DNA of 64,000 nucleotides from an uncultured Bacteroidales bacterium. GTDB taxonomy: Bacteria; Bacteroidota; Bacteroidia; Bacteroidales; UBA932. Both the position numbers and the translations under genes were made by a program. How positions within the stretch are numbered: the stretch's first letter is position 1; the number at the start of each line of letters is the position of its first letter. The notes under the pieces were generated by a model. The model ran no database searches. It was not told where the DNA came from and saw only the letters and a list, made by a program, of their open reading frames with translations. This document shows positions 54,398-62,874 of the stretch, one piece after another. The stretch is taken from contig CALUTT010000027.1 of assembly GCA_944323775.1 (NCBI GenBank), positions 1-64,000 on the forward strand, written 5' to 3'.

Positions 54398-56536
54398 TCA
54401 GAACGGATATCCTACCCCGAAATGTATTGCGTACCCATCTCTCTGCAGCCATCCCGAAGGTCCGATCCAACGCATGCCGGGATCCCTCGAGGGGTCCCTG
54501 AACTTGAATCCAGCGTCAAGGCGAAGGAGGATGAAATCAAGGTTGAGTCTCAGGCCGGCCCCCCAGTCGGCGGCAAGGCTGCCCGGAAACGCATCCTTGA
54601 ACGCATAAGCATACCAGATGTTTCCAGTTTCGGCAAACAACGCTCCCTCTAACTTCCAGAACATCTTGAAACGGTATTCGACATCAAGCTCGAGCTTGAC
54701 GTCACCTGTCTGGCTCGGTATCAGGAACACGCCAGGATCCTTGGAATATCCGGGTCCTAGCGTCCTTGCCTGCCATCCCCTCATACTGCTTGCACCGCCG
54801 CAATAGAACTGCTTCTCGAACGGCAGCGCGGATGAATTGCCGTACGCACGACCGAGTCCCATCCCGAGATGCACCGCCAGAGCCTGCGACTCGTTCCGCC
54901 CGAACCTGAAAGCCTTCCCGAGATCGATCTGCCCCCTCACATACTGGCTGTACGGAAGTCCAAGCACGGTATGCTGCCCAGACTCGTTGGAAGGGAGCAG
55001 GGGGTTGAACAGGGACACGACATTTCCTGAGAGGTCCAGGCTCAGCCTCGCAAATTGGTACGATGATTTGGGCACTATGGACGCATCGCTGGTATAGTAG
55101 ACGGTACCGCCGACCCCAAGGTCGATTTCGTCGAAGAAAGAGCTCCACAGATACGGGTTCTGGAGCAGAGTCCCGACAAAATCATCACTGATGGCGTACA
55201 GCTTGACTATGCTCAGCTGAAGAGGATAGAACTGATAGAAGAAGTTGTTTCTTACCTGGCCGGAATAGCCGTATGAGAAGTTGGCCACGTTACGCTTGTA
55301 CTCCGGCCTGTTCTGGTAGTTGAACGACGCGCCAAACTCAGTCCGCGGGATGTTGCGGCCCTTTATCTTGCTGATAGGATAGCCCAGGGCGTGCGGAAGG
55401 CTGAGGGTCGCCGACACTCCAAGTTCCGTGGAGCCGACGCTGGTCCCGGGCATAATCTGCCAGTTGCCGGTAAAGCCCAGATTGAACCACTCCCCCCCTC
55501 CGAAAAGGTTCTTGTGGAAAAATGTCAACTGAGGCGAGGCCCCGAGCAGGCCCGAAGAGTTGGAGGACACCTCGACATTGGCCTTGAACCCAACCATGTC
55601 CATTCCGTCAACCTGGATGTCGCAATCGACCACGGCGCTGTCAGCAGGGCTGACCTCGATGTTCACCTGATTGAAAAGACTCAGGGCCGAAAGCCTGTAG
55701 TAGGTAGTGTTGACTACATTCTCGCTGTAATATGCTCCGGGCTTTATCGCATTGTACTGCGAAAGAAGCGATACACGGAAAGGAAGATCCGAAGGATAGC
55801 TGACCGTAACGCGGCCGAAGCGGTACTTCGCAGGTACCGCGGACGTGTCGGGAATCTCGTTGCGCCCGAAAGGCCTTATCCGGTAATACAGGATGGTCTT
55901 CTCTCCGAGCGTATCCGCCTCGAAGGAATAGTTGTTCTTGCTGAATTCATAGTACCCCCGGTTCCTGAAATATTCGGCACCCCGCACGGTCTCGTTCTCG
56001 AGAGACTGCTCGCTGAGATAATCACCGGTCTTCACGCTAAGGTTGGCGGTGTCAGCATAGAACTCGTCCATGAACTCCCCTCCCGGAACGTCGAATACCA
56101 GGCTGTCTATCCTGAGCCTGTGTCCGGTATGTATCCGGTATGTCACATAAGCCTTGCGCTTGCGGATCACGACAGAGTCAGTCACTGATGCCCCGTAGTA
56201 TCCGAGATAGTTCAGGTGCGTCTTCAGGTTCTCGCATGAATTGTCCACGAGCAAGGGGTTGAATACGACAGGAGGGGTCCCTATCTTCTCCCAGAAAGCG
56301 TTGATGCCCTCTCCGCTGCCGTTCGACCAGTTGTAGATGTTCAGAAAAGGGCTCCATCCGTTTGACTGCTGGCGGATATACTGGTAGAGTCGTGCGGTCG
56401 AAAGACGCTTGTCTCCCTCAACTGTGATTTTGTTCGAGGCAAGCCGGTACTGGCCTTCAGGCACAAGTTTGGTCGTGCTGCAGGAAGCGGCAGCAAGCAG
56501 GACGGATAATATAAGAAAAAGCCTTCCCCGTTTCAT
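54398..56536 (-). CDS. tamL: TamL-type Omp85 lipoprotein (BamA/TamA family)
   Basis: Outer-membrane assembly factor of 712 residues. It starts as a lipoprotein (lipobox AASC, Cys about 19, followed by STTKLVPEGQY), which is the mark of the Bacteroidetes TamL form rather than BamA. POTRA-like domains fill about 25-340 (VTYRIHTGHRLRIDSLVFD; YRFGRVTVSYPSDLPFRVS), and the C-terminal Omp85 barrel about 350-712. The conserved barrel segments include FYCGGASSMRGWQARTLGPG (the VRGF/Y-type motif), with LRLNLDFILLRLDAGFK near the end, and a terminal Phe. It precedes the amylase gene by five bases and follows trmH in an ATGA overlap. Confidence 0.92.
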   Translation of the reverse strand: MKRGRLFLILSVLLAAASCSTTKLVPEGQYRLASNKITVEGDKRLSTARLYQYIRQQSNGWSPFLNIYNWSNGSGEGINAFWEKIGTPPVVFNPLLVDNSCENLKTHLNYLGYYGASVTDSVVIRKRKAYVTYRIHTGHRLRIDSLVFDVPGGEFMDEFYADTANLSVKTGDYLSEQSLENETVRGAEYFRNRGYYEFSKNNYSFEADTLGEKTILYYRIRPFGRNEIPDTSAVPAKYRFGRVTVSYPSDLPFRVSLLSQYNAIKPGAYYSENVVNTTYYRLSALSLFNQVNIEVSPADSAVVDCDIQVDGMDMVGFKANVEVSSNSSGLLGASPQLTFFHKNLFGGGEWFNLGFTGNWQIMPGTSVGSTELGVSATLSLPHALGYPISKIKGRNIPRTEFGASFNYQNRPEYKRNVANFSYGYSGQVRNNFFYQFYPLQLSIVKLYAISDDFVGTLLQNPYLWSSFFDEIDLGVGGTVYYTSDASIVPKSSYQFARLSLDLSGNVVSLFNPLLPSNESGQHTVLGLPYSQYVRGQIDLGKAFRFGRNESQALAVHLGMGLGRAYGNSSALPFEKQFYCGGASSMRGWQARTLGPGYSKDPGVFLIPSQTGDVKLELDVEYRFKMFWKLEGALFAETGNIWYAYAFKDAFPGSLAADWGAGLRLNLDFILLRLDAGFKFRDPSRDPGMRWIGPSGWLQRDGYAIHFGVGYPF

Positions 56537-57231
56537 CTTCTCATGAATTCAGACAGCGTGACTGCCGTCGCGACCGCTACGTTCAATGACTCGGCGCCGG
56601 ACTTCCCGAACGAAGGAATGCGTAGCCCGAAGTCAAGTTCGGCACGCACAAGCGGGCTTATGCCCCTTGATTCATTTCCCATAACGACAAGCCCAGTTCC
56701 GGACAGTGCCGCATGGTAGATGTCTTCACCGTCAAGCAGGGTGCCGTAGACAGGAAGCGAAGCCTCGCGGAAACTGCGGCATACGGACACAATATCAGCA
56801 CTGTATATCCCTACCCTGAACACTGATCCCATGCTTGACTGCACCACCTTGGGACTGAACACGTCCGCACAGTCGTCAGAACAGTAGATCCTTCTGACTC
56901 CGAACCAGTCGGCGATCCTGATTATTGTTCCCATGTTGCCGGGATCCCGGACCGAATCCAGCGCCAGGCACAGCCCTTCAGGCATTGGAGGGATGCCCGG
57001 ATGCGGGATCTCGACGAGGGCCAGTACAGGAGAGGGGCTGCTGCACAGACTGATACGTTCCATAACTGACCGTCCGACCTGCTCCTCGCTGTAGACAGCA
57101 CGGACATTGAACGAGGAGCGGATGGCTTCATTCACCATCTTCTCCCCCTCGACCACGAACAGCCCGTACTGCTCACGGAACTTTTTCTCCCTCAGAGAGC
57201 GAATCTTTCTGATTTCTGAAGCGGTCAACAT
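56533..57231 (-). CDS. TrmH/SpoU-family RNA 2'-O-methyltransferase
   Basis: SPOUT methyltransferase of 232 residues modifying rRNA or tRNA ribose with S-adenosylmethionine. An N-terminal SpoU substrate-binding domain (SLREKKFREQYGLFVVEGEK) precedes the knotted domain: motif 1 LDSVRDPGNMGTIIRIADW, motif 2 VVMGNESRGIS, motif 3 ESLNVAVATAVTLSEF. Its stop overlaps the tamL start (ATGA). A TACTTTTG promoter element lies only four bases before its ATG (57236-57243). Confidence 0.93.
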   Translation of the reverse strand: MLTASEIRKIRSLREKKFREQYGLFVVEGEKMVNEAIRSSFNVRAVYSEEQVGRSVMERISLCSSPSPVLALVEIPHPGIPPMPEGLCLALDSVRDPGNMGTIIRIADWFGVRRIYCSDDCADVFSPKVVQSSMGSVFRVGIYSADIVSVCRSFREASLPVYGTLLDGEDIYHAALSGTGLVVMGNESRGISPLVRAELDFGLRIPSFGKSGAESLNVAVATAVTLSEFMRR

Positions 57232-57235
57232 TCTG

Positions 57236-57243
57236 CAAAAGTA
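57236..57243 (-). promoter_or_regulatory. Candidate -7 element (TACTTTTG) for trmH-tamL
   Basis: Full TAnnTTTG match on the minus strand, ending four bases before the ATG at 57231. Transcripts from it would be leaderless or almost so. No -33 box at the right distance. Confidence 0.4.
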
Positions 57244-57310
57244 ATCAAACTAGTTCAAATTTCTCTGATTTTGATTAAATTTATAGGCAGTAATTCCAGA
57301 ACCAGTCCAG

Positions 57311-59164
57311 ATGATCGTCACTCTTTCAATACTTCTCATTTCGGTAATATTGTTCGTAAGCGGCAAGGTCCGCTCCGACCTCGTGGCACTGTGTGTCATG
57401 CTCGCTCTCGTCGTCTGCCAGATACTCACAACGGAGGAGGCCCTGTCCGGATTTTCCAACTCTACCGTGATAATGATGGTCGGACTCTTCATCGTGGGAG
57501 GCGGGATATTCCACACAGGCCTCGCCAAGATGATAAGCAGCAGGATACTCAAGCTCGCCGGAGGCAGCGAGACAAGGCTATTCCTTCTCGTGGTGCTTAC
57601 GACGGCCGGAATCGGGGCATTCGTGAGCAATACCGGGACAGTGGCCCTGATGATGCCGATAGTCGTCAGCATGGCCGCAAGCGCGAATTCGAGTTCCGGC
57701 AGGCTGCTCATGCCACTTGCATTCGCAAGCAGCATGGGAGGCATGATGACCCTTATCGGTACGCCTCCGAACCTCATAGTCAGCGACACGCTGGCCGAGG
57801 CAGGTTTCGGGTCCCTTTCCTTCTTCTCCTTCCTCCCTGTGGGAATCCTGTGCGTTGCAGTCGGCACGCTTGTGCTGCTGCCCCTCAGCAAGTGGTTCCT
57901 GTCAGGCAAGGGGACGGCAGGCAGGCGCAGGGATTCCGGCAAGACTCTCGGGCAGCTGGTAAACGAATACAGCCTGTCCAGAAACCTTTTCCGTGCCATG
58001 GCAGGTCAGAGTTCGACAATATGCGGGAAGACCCTGGCCGAACTCGATGTCAGACAGAAATACGGCATAAACATACTCGAAATCAGAAGGAACGGAAATG
58101 TCCAGGGACGATTCATGAACACGGTAAGGCAGATTTCCAGCCCGAACACTCCGATAGAGGCCAACGACATACTCTACCTGTCAGGCAAGCCCGAACAGAT
58201 AGAGTCCTTCGTGTCAGACTGTTCACTGACAATCCTTGACCCGCACAGCTCCGAAGAGACAGGCACAGGCGATGCGGCCAGACTGGATTTCTATGATATC
58301 GGGATAGCCGAGGTCCTGCTGATGTCATCATCAAGACTGAACAACCTTACGGTAAAGGACGCCGGATTCAGGGAAAAGTTCAGTCTCAACGTGCTCGGCA
58401 TACGGCGCAAGAACGACTACCTGCTGCATGACCTCGGCGAGGTCCGCATGCATGACGGTGACGTGCTGCTCGTCCAGGGAAACTGGAAAGACATCGCCCG
58501 CCTGTCCGAAGAAGACGAGCAGTGGGTCGTACTCGGGCAGCCTCTCCAGCAGGCAGCCAGAGTGACTCTGGACTACAAAGCCCCCATCGCCGCCCTCATC
58601 ATGGCAGCGATGATTGCGGCCATGGTGTTCGACATAGTCCCTGCAGTGGCTGCTGTACTGATTGCCGCGGTGCTGATGGTCCTTACAGGATGCGTCCGCA
58701 ACATGGAAGCCGCATACAAGACAATCAACTGGGAAACGATAGTGCTCTTCGGGGCGATGATGCCAATGTCCCTTGCACTCGAGAAGACAGGTGTGTCGGA
58801 GCTGATGTCAGGTTTCCTCGCCTCAAGCCTGGGAGCACTCGGCCCGCTGGCCCTGCTGGCAGGAATATACTTCACCACCTCGCTGATGACAATGTTCATC
58901 AGTAATACGGTCACAGCCCTTCTTATGGCGCCGATAGCGCTCCAGAGCGCCATCCAGATAGAAGCCAGCCCCGTACCGTTCCTCTTTGCGGTGACGGTCG
59001 GGGCCAGCATGTGTTTCGCATCCCCATTCTCCACTCCGCCCAACGCCCTCGTCATGTCGGCGGGGCAATACTCCTTCATGGACTATATCAAGGTCGGACT
59101 CCCGCTGCAGATAATAATGGGAGTGGTGATGGTCCTGGTTCTGCCGCTGATTTTTCCTTTCTGA
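57311..59164 (+). CDS. SLC13-family permease with two RCK_C domains
   Basis: Inner-membrane anion/Na+ symporter-type protein of 617 residues. The two inverted repeats of the fold show their hairpin motifs: SNTGTVALMM with MTLIGTPPNLIV in the first, and SNTVTALLMAPIAL with SPFSTPPNALVM in the second. Between them (about 220-400), two RCK_C/TrkA_C regulatory domains are seen: GKTLAELDVRQKYGINILEI and KDAGFREKFSLNVLGI. Substrate could be sulfate, phosphate or a dicarboxylate; sequence alone does not decide. It diverges from trmH with an AT-rich 79-base gap. Confidence 0.92.
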   Translation: MIVTLSILLISVILFVSGKVRSDLVALCVMLALVVCQILTTEEALSGFSNSTVIMMVGLFIVGGGIFHTGLAKMISSRILKLAGGSETRLFLLVVLTTAGIGAFVSNTGTVALMMPIVVSMAASANSSSGRLLMPLAFASSMGGMMTLIGTPPNLIVSDTLAEAGFGSLSFFSFLPVGILCVAVGTLVLLPLSKWFLSGKGTAGRRRDSGKTLGQLVNEYSLSRNLFRAMAGQSSTICGKTLAELDVRQKYGINILEIRRNGNVQGRFMNTVRQISSPNTPIEANDILYLSGKPEQIESFVSDCSLTILDPHSSEETGTGDAARLDFYDIGIAEVLLMSSSRLNNLTVKDAGFREKFSLNVLGIRRKNDYLLHDLGEVRMHDGDVLLVQGNWKDIARLSEEDEQWVVLGQPLQQAARVTLDYKAPIAALIMAAMIAAMVFDIVPAVAAVLIAAVLMVLTGCVRNMEAAYKTINWETIVLFGAMMPMSLALEKTGVSELMSGFLASSLGALGPLALLAGIYFTTSLMTMFISNTVTALLMAPIALQSAIQIEASPVPFLFAVTVGASMCFASPFSTPPNALVMSAGQYSFMDYIKVGLPLQIIMGVVMVLVLPLIFPF

Positions 59165-59176
59165 TCCCTGCGCGGA

Positions 59177-59839
59177 CTAACGCTCCCTGCACACTGCCGC
59201 AGCGAGCGCGGCACCTGCCATTGGAGCGACAATGAACACCCAAAGCTGCCTCAGGGCCTCGCCGCCCTCGAAAATGGCGGGACCTATGGACCTGGCCGGG
59301 TTCACGGATGTTCCCGTTATGGGGATGCATACTATGTGGACGAGTACCAGAGTGAGGCCTATGGCCAGGCCGGCGAAATTTCCGGCACCCTTGACCGGAT
59401 CAGTCGTGCGCAGGACAACAAAGACGAAGATAAAGGTGAATACAGTCTCGGCTATGAGCGCCGGCACGAGATTGCCCTCCGCAAAGGAGTTGGCTCCCGT
59501 CTGCGTCGCACCGGTCGCAACGGCTCCCGAATGAACCAGAGCAAATATGATTGCAGAACCGACGACTGCTCCCAGAACCTGCGAAACCATATAGCCGAGA
59601 GCCTCTCCGGCCTTCATGCGGCCGCTGAGCCAGACTCCAAGGGTAATCGCAGGATTGATATGGCATCCGGAAACCGGACCAATGGCATATGCCATAGCGA
59701 CTACGGCAAGACCGAAAGCGAATGCGATTGTAAGCACCGCCGATACACTTGTGGCGCCGCCGTTCATTACGGCAGCTCCGCAACCCATAAGCACAAGCAC
59801 CATAGTGCCCAGAGCTTCAGCAAAATACTTGTTCTTCAT
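59177..59839 (-). CDS. aqpZ: Aquaporin Z-like water channel
   Basis: MIP-family channel of 220 residues with six membrane segments and two NPA half-helices: GCHINPAITLG (Asn62) and GTSVNPARSIGP. The His of the aromatic/arginine filter is present in LVHIVCIPITGTSVNPARS (the AqpZ His174 position), and Arg follows the second NPA, so the pore should be water-selective rather than a glycerol facilitator. It ends 12 bases from the convergent permease gene and lies four bases after the nnrD stop, so it may be on the nnrD transcript. Confidence 0.94.
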   Translation of the reverse strand: MKNKYFAEALGTMVLVLMGCGAAVMNGGATSVSAVLTIAFAFGLAVVAMAYAIGPVSGCHINPAITLGVWLSGRMKAGEALGYMVSQVLGAVVGSAIIFALVHSGAVATGATQTGANSFAEGNLVPALIAETVFTFIFVFVVLRTTDPVKGAGNFAGLAIGLTLVLVHIVCIPITGTSVNPARSIGPAIFEGGEALRQLWVFIVAPMAGAALAAAVCRER

Positions 59840-59843
59840 ATCG

Positions 59844-60731
59844 TCAGATGAATTGATGTGGATTGTCTGAATACAGTTCAGCGAAACCGAGACGCAGGCA
59901 TTCTACCAGGTCCCTGCTGTTGTACGCCTCCGCCGAACACTGCTCGGTAAGACGGTCTCCGGCATATCCGTGAAGCCATACTGCAAGAAGACTGGCTTCA
60001 AGAGTGCCGTATCCGCGCGACACCAGACCCGACAGCAAGCCTGTCAGCACATCACCGCTGCCGCCCTTGGCCAGACCGGCATTGCCCGTAGTATTGCGGT
60101 ACCCCCAGTCATGGCCGGGCACGCACACGGTCGTAGGATGCCCTTTCGAGACAACTATGCAGCCTGTCCGGTCTGCAATCCCACGTGCCACAGCAAGTTT
60201 GTCACCATCCAGCGGCCTCCCGGCAAGCCTCTGAAGCTCCCCGTCATGAGGAGTGAGGACGGACCCCGGAGTGATATGGCTCCCGTCAAGAAGATGCCTG
60301 CGGACCGACAGGACATTCAGGGCGTCGGCATCCAGGATCATGGGAATTCCGGCACGGGCGGCAGATTCGACGAGAGATTCAAGGGCATCGGCAGTGCGAG
60401 CGTCCCTGCCAAGTCCGGGACCGGCAGCAACGGCATTGTACCGGGACAGGTCAATTTCCCGCGAAGAAAAGCATGGTGCCTCATCAATCGAAAGCATCGC
60501 CGAAGGATTCGCCACGGCACATACACCGGCCGCAAACCTTGAAGTATGGAGGGTGACAAGCCCGCATCCCGACTTGAGCGCGGACGCCACGGAAAGCACG
60601 GCCGCACCAGGCATTGCATCGCACCCGCAGACCAGAAGAAGATGCCCGTAGTCACCCTTGTGGGATACGGCTTCCCTGTGCAGAAGAAACTTCTTCAGCA
60701 GCACCCTGTCTATCAGAATATCGTCAGGCAT
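59844..60731 (-). CDS. nnrD: ADP/ATP-dependent NAD(P)H-hydrate dehydratase (NnrD)
   Basis: Repairs hydrated NAD(P)H in an ATP- or ADP-dependent reaction; 295 residues, the YjeF_C/ribokinase-like domain only. Marks: KGDYGHLLLVCG, AGPGLGRDARTADALE, LDADALNVL, SVLTPHDGELQRL, VSKGHPTTV and the conserved GNAGLAKGGSGDVLTGLLSG. The usual N-terminal epimerase (YjeF_N) is absent, so the epimerase would be encoded elsewhere. The ATG at 60731 is preferred: a TAACTTTG promoter element at 60762-60769 lies between it and the in-frame codon at 60797. Confidence 0.93.
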   Translation of the reverse strand: MPDDILIDRVLLKKFLLHREAVSHKGDYGHLLLVCGCDAMPGAAVLSVASALKSGCGLVTLHTSRFAAGVCAVANPSAMLSIDEAPCFSSREIDLSRYNAVAAGPGLGRDARTADALESLVESAARAGIPMILDADALNVLSVRRHLLDGSHITPGSVLTPHDGELQRLAGRPLDGDKLAVARGIADRTGCIVVSKGHPTTVCVPGHDWGYRNTTGNAGLAKGGSGDVLTGLLSGLVSRGYGTLEASLLAVWLHGYAGDRLTEQCSAEAYNSRDLVECLRLGFAELYSDNPHQFI

Positions 60732-60761
60732 AAAAATACGGCCGTTGTTCCAGTGTCTTGA

Positions 60762-60769
60762 CAAAGTTA
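60762..60769 (-). promoter_or_regulatory. Candidate -7 element (TAACTTTG) for nnrD
   Basis: Full TAnnTTTG match on the minus strand; leader about 27 bases to the ATG at 60731. Used to choose the nnrD start. Confidence 0.5.
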
Positions 60770-60783
60770 GCATTTTTTTTGAA

Positions 60784-60814
60784 TTTGCTCGGCGCACACT
60801 TTTTTATATCTTTG
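60784..60814 (+). promoter_or_regulatory. Promoter of the dipeptidyl peptidase III gene
   Basis: TTTG (60784-60787), 19 bp, TATCTTTG (60807-60814): the best consensus match in the window. Leader about 18 bases to the ATG at 60836. Confidence 0.75.
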
Positions 60815-60835
60815 CATTTGGAAAATTACACCTTT

Positions 60836-62848
60836 ATGAACATTATTCTGAAAATGACGGCATTATCTACCCTTGCGGCTCTGGCCGTTTCCTGCGGGGA
60901 AAAGCCGGTCTCACAGCAGGAGGGCGACTTCAGATATCTGGTCGACGAATTTGCGGACATCAAGATCATGCGGTACAGGATCCCCGGCTGGGACGACCTG
61001 ACTCTCCGGCAGAAGGAATATGCATACCACCTCGGAGAGGCGGCAAAATACGGCCGAGACATACTCTGGGACCAGCATTGCAGCTACAACCTGCCCATAC
61101 GCAAGGTTCTGGAAAACATACTGGAAAACTATGACGGAGACCGTGAATGCAAGGATTTCAGCGACTTCACCGTCTACGCCAAACGTGTTTTCTTCAGCAA
61201 CGGAATCCACCACCACTATGCTGAGGACAAGATTTTCCCCGACTGCAGCCGCGAATACTTCGCCACTCTCATGAAGGCCGTCGGAATCGACGCCGAAGAG
61301 GGTGAAATGATGCTCGAAGTGATCTACAACCCCGACATTTTCCCCCAGAGGAAATCCAACGACGCAAGCGCCGACATCGTGCTGCAGTCTGCCGTGACAT
61401 TCTACGACGGAGTGACGCGCGACGAAGCGGAAAAGTTCTATGCCGCCCTTCAGAAGCCGGACGACAAGACCCCCGTGTCATACGGGATCAACAGCAGACT
61501 CGTCAAGGACGAGGACGGCCGCATATATGAAGACGTATACAGGATCGGGGGGCTCTATTCACCGGCACTCGAGAAGATCGTCGACGAACTCGGCAAAGCC
61601 GCCGAAGTTGCCGAGAGCGACCTCCAGAAGCAGTACATCTCGACTCTGATCGAGTACTACAGGACAGGTGACCTGACCCTCTGGGACAAGTACAACGTCG
61701 AATGGGTGCAGGACACACTCTGCACGGTCGACTTCATTAACGGGTTCATCGAAAGCTACACCGACCCCCTCGGAAGGAAGGGAAGCTGGGAAGGCATGGT
61801 CAACATCAAGGACCATGACGCATCTCTCAGGACCGAGGTCCTGAGCTCGAACGCACAGTGGTTCGAGGACAATTCACCGGTAGACCCTCGCTTCAAGAAG
61901 GAAAAAGTGAAAGGTATCTCCGCCAAGGTCATCAACGCGACCACCCTCGGAGGAGACTGCTACCCTTCCACGCCCATCGGCATCAACCTTCCGAATGCAG
62001 ACTGGATACGCAAGGACCACGGCTCCAAGTCGGTGACAATAGCAAACATCACAAAGGCCTATGACCTCGCGGCGCAGGAATCCCCCAAGAACACTCTTGA
62101 AGAATTCGCCTGGGACGAAGAGGAAGTGGCTGCGGCAAGGAAATACCTCTCGCTCACTGACGAGATCCACACCGACCTCCACGAATGTCTCGGACACGGT
62201 TCAGGCCAGCTGCTCCCCGGAGTATCGCCGGATGCGCTCAAGGAATACAGCTCAACGCTAGAAGAGACACGCGCCGACCTCTTCGGCCTGTACTACATGG
62301 CCGATCCAAAGCTGGTCGAGCTCGGCATACTGCCCGATACGGAAGCCTACAAGGCTGAGTACGCCAACTATATCCGCAACGGCATCATGGTCCAGTTCAG
62401 CCGTGTGGAACTCGGCAGGAAAAACACCGAGGCCCACATGCAGAACAGGAAGCTCATCGCTGAATGGTGCTACGAGCACGGCCTCAAGGACAACGTAATC
62501 GAGAAGAAGACCCGTGACGGAAAGACCTATTTCGTCGTCAACGACTACGAGGCTCTCAGAGGACTCTTCGGGGAACTGCTCGCCGAAGTCCAGAGGATAA
62601 AGTCAGAGGGAGACTACGAAGCCGGCCGCAAACTCGTCGAGACCTATGCCGTGAACATCGATCCCGCCCTGCACAAGGAAGTGAAGGAAAGGTATGACGC
62701 CCTCGGACTGAAGCCATACGGCGGATTCATCAATCCTGAAATCGTACCGGTCGTCAAGGGTGGAAAGACTGTGGACTACCGCATTGAGTATCCTGACGAC
62801 TACCTCGCCCAGATGCTCGAATACGGCAAGAAATACGCTACACTCTAA
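60836..62848 (+). CDS. Dipeptidyl peptidase III-like lipoprotein (peptidase family M49)
   Basis: A 670-residue zinc peptidase that releases dipeptides from peptide N-termini. The zinc site is HECLGHGSG (His449, His454, catalytic Glu450) with the third ligand in EETRADL (Glu476 or Glu477), the M49 arrangement of HEXXGH and EEXRAE/D. The start at 60836 gives a lipoprotein signal (lipobox AVSC, Cys about 20), whereas eukaryotic DPP III is cytosolic; a Bacteroides homologue of similar length is known to me. It would act on the outer face of a membrane. Starts further upstream would fall inside the promoter. Confidence 0.92.
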   Translation: MNIILKMTALSTLAALAVSCGEKPVSQQEGDFRYLVDEFADIKIMRYRIPGWDDLTLRQKEYAYHLGEAAKYGRDILWDQHCSYNLPIRKVLENILENYDGDRECKDFSDFTVYAKRVFFSNGIHHHYAEDKIFPDCSREYFATLMKAVGIDAEEGEMMLEVIYNPDIFPQRKSNDASADIVLQSAVTFYDGVTRDEAEKFYAALQKPDDKTPVSYGINSRLVKDEDGRIYEDVYRIGGLYSPALEKIVDELGKAAEVAESDLQKQYISTLIEYYRTGDLTLWDKYNVEWVQDTLCTVDFINGFIESYTDPLGRKGSWEGMVNIKDHDASLRTEVLSSNAQWFEDNSPVDPRFKKEKVKGISAKVINATTLGGDCYPSTPIGINLPNADWIRKDHGSKSVTIANITKAYDLAAQESPKNTLEEFAWDEEEVAAARKYLSLTDEIHTDLHECLGHGSGQLLPGVSPDALKEYSSTLEETRADLFGLYYMADPKLVELGILPDTEAYKAEYANYIRNGIMVQFSRVELGRKNTEAHMQNRKLIAEWCYEHGLKDNVIEKKTRDGKTYFVVNDYEALRGLFGELLAEVQRIKSEGDYEAGRKLVETYAVNIDPALHKEVKERYDALGLKPYGGFINPEIVPVVKGGKTVDYRIEYPDDYLAQMLEYGKKYATL

Positions 62849-62874
62849 TTCAACAACAAAACAGCACAAAGGAG

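Noticed and set aside
55391..56188. 265-codon plus-strand open frame opposite tamL
   Set aside because: No domain and fully covered by the tamL POTRA and barrel region.
57271..58239. 322-codon open frame overlapping the SLC13 gene
   Set aside because: Low-complexity Arg/His/Gly product and no promoter of its own; the SLC13 frame carries all family motifs.
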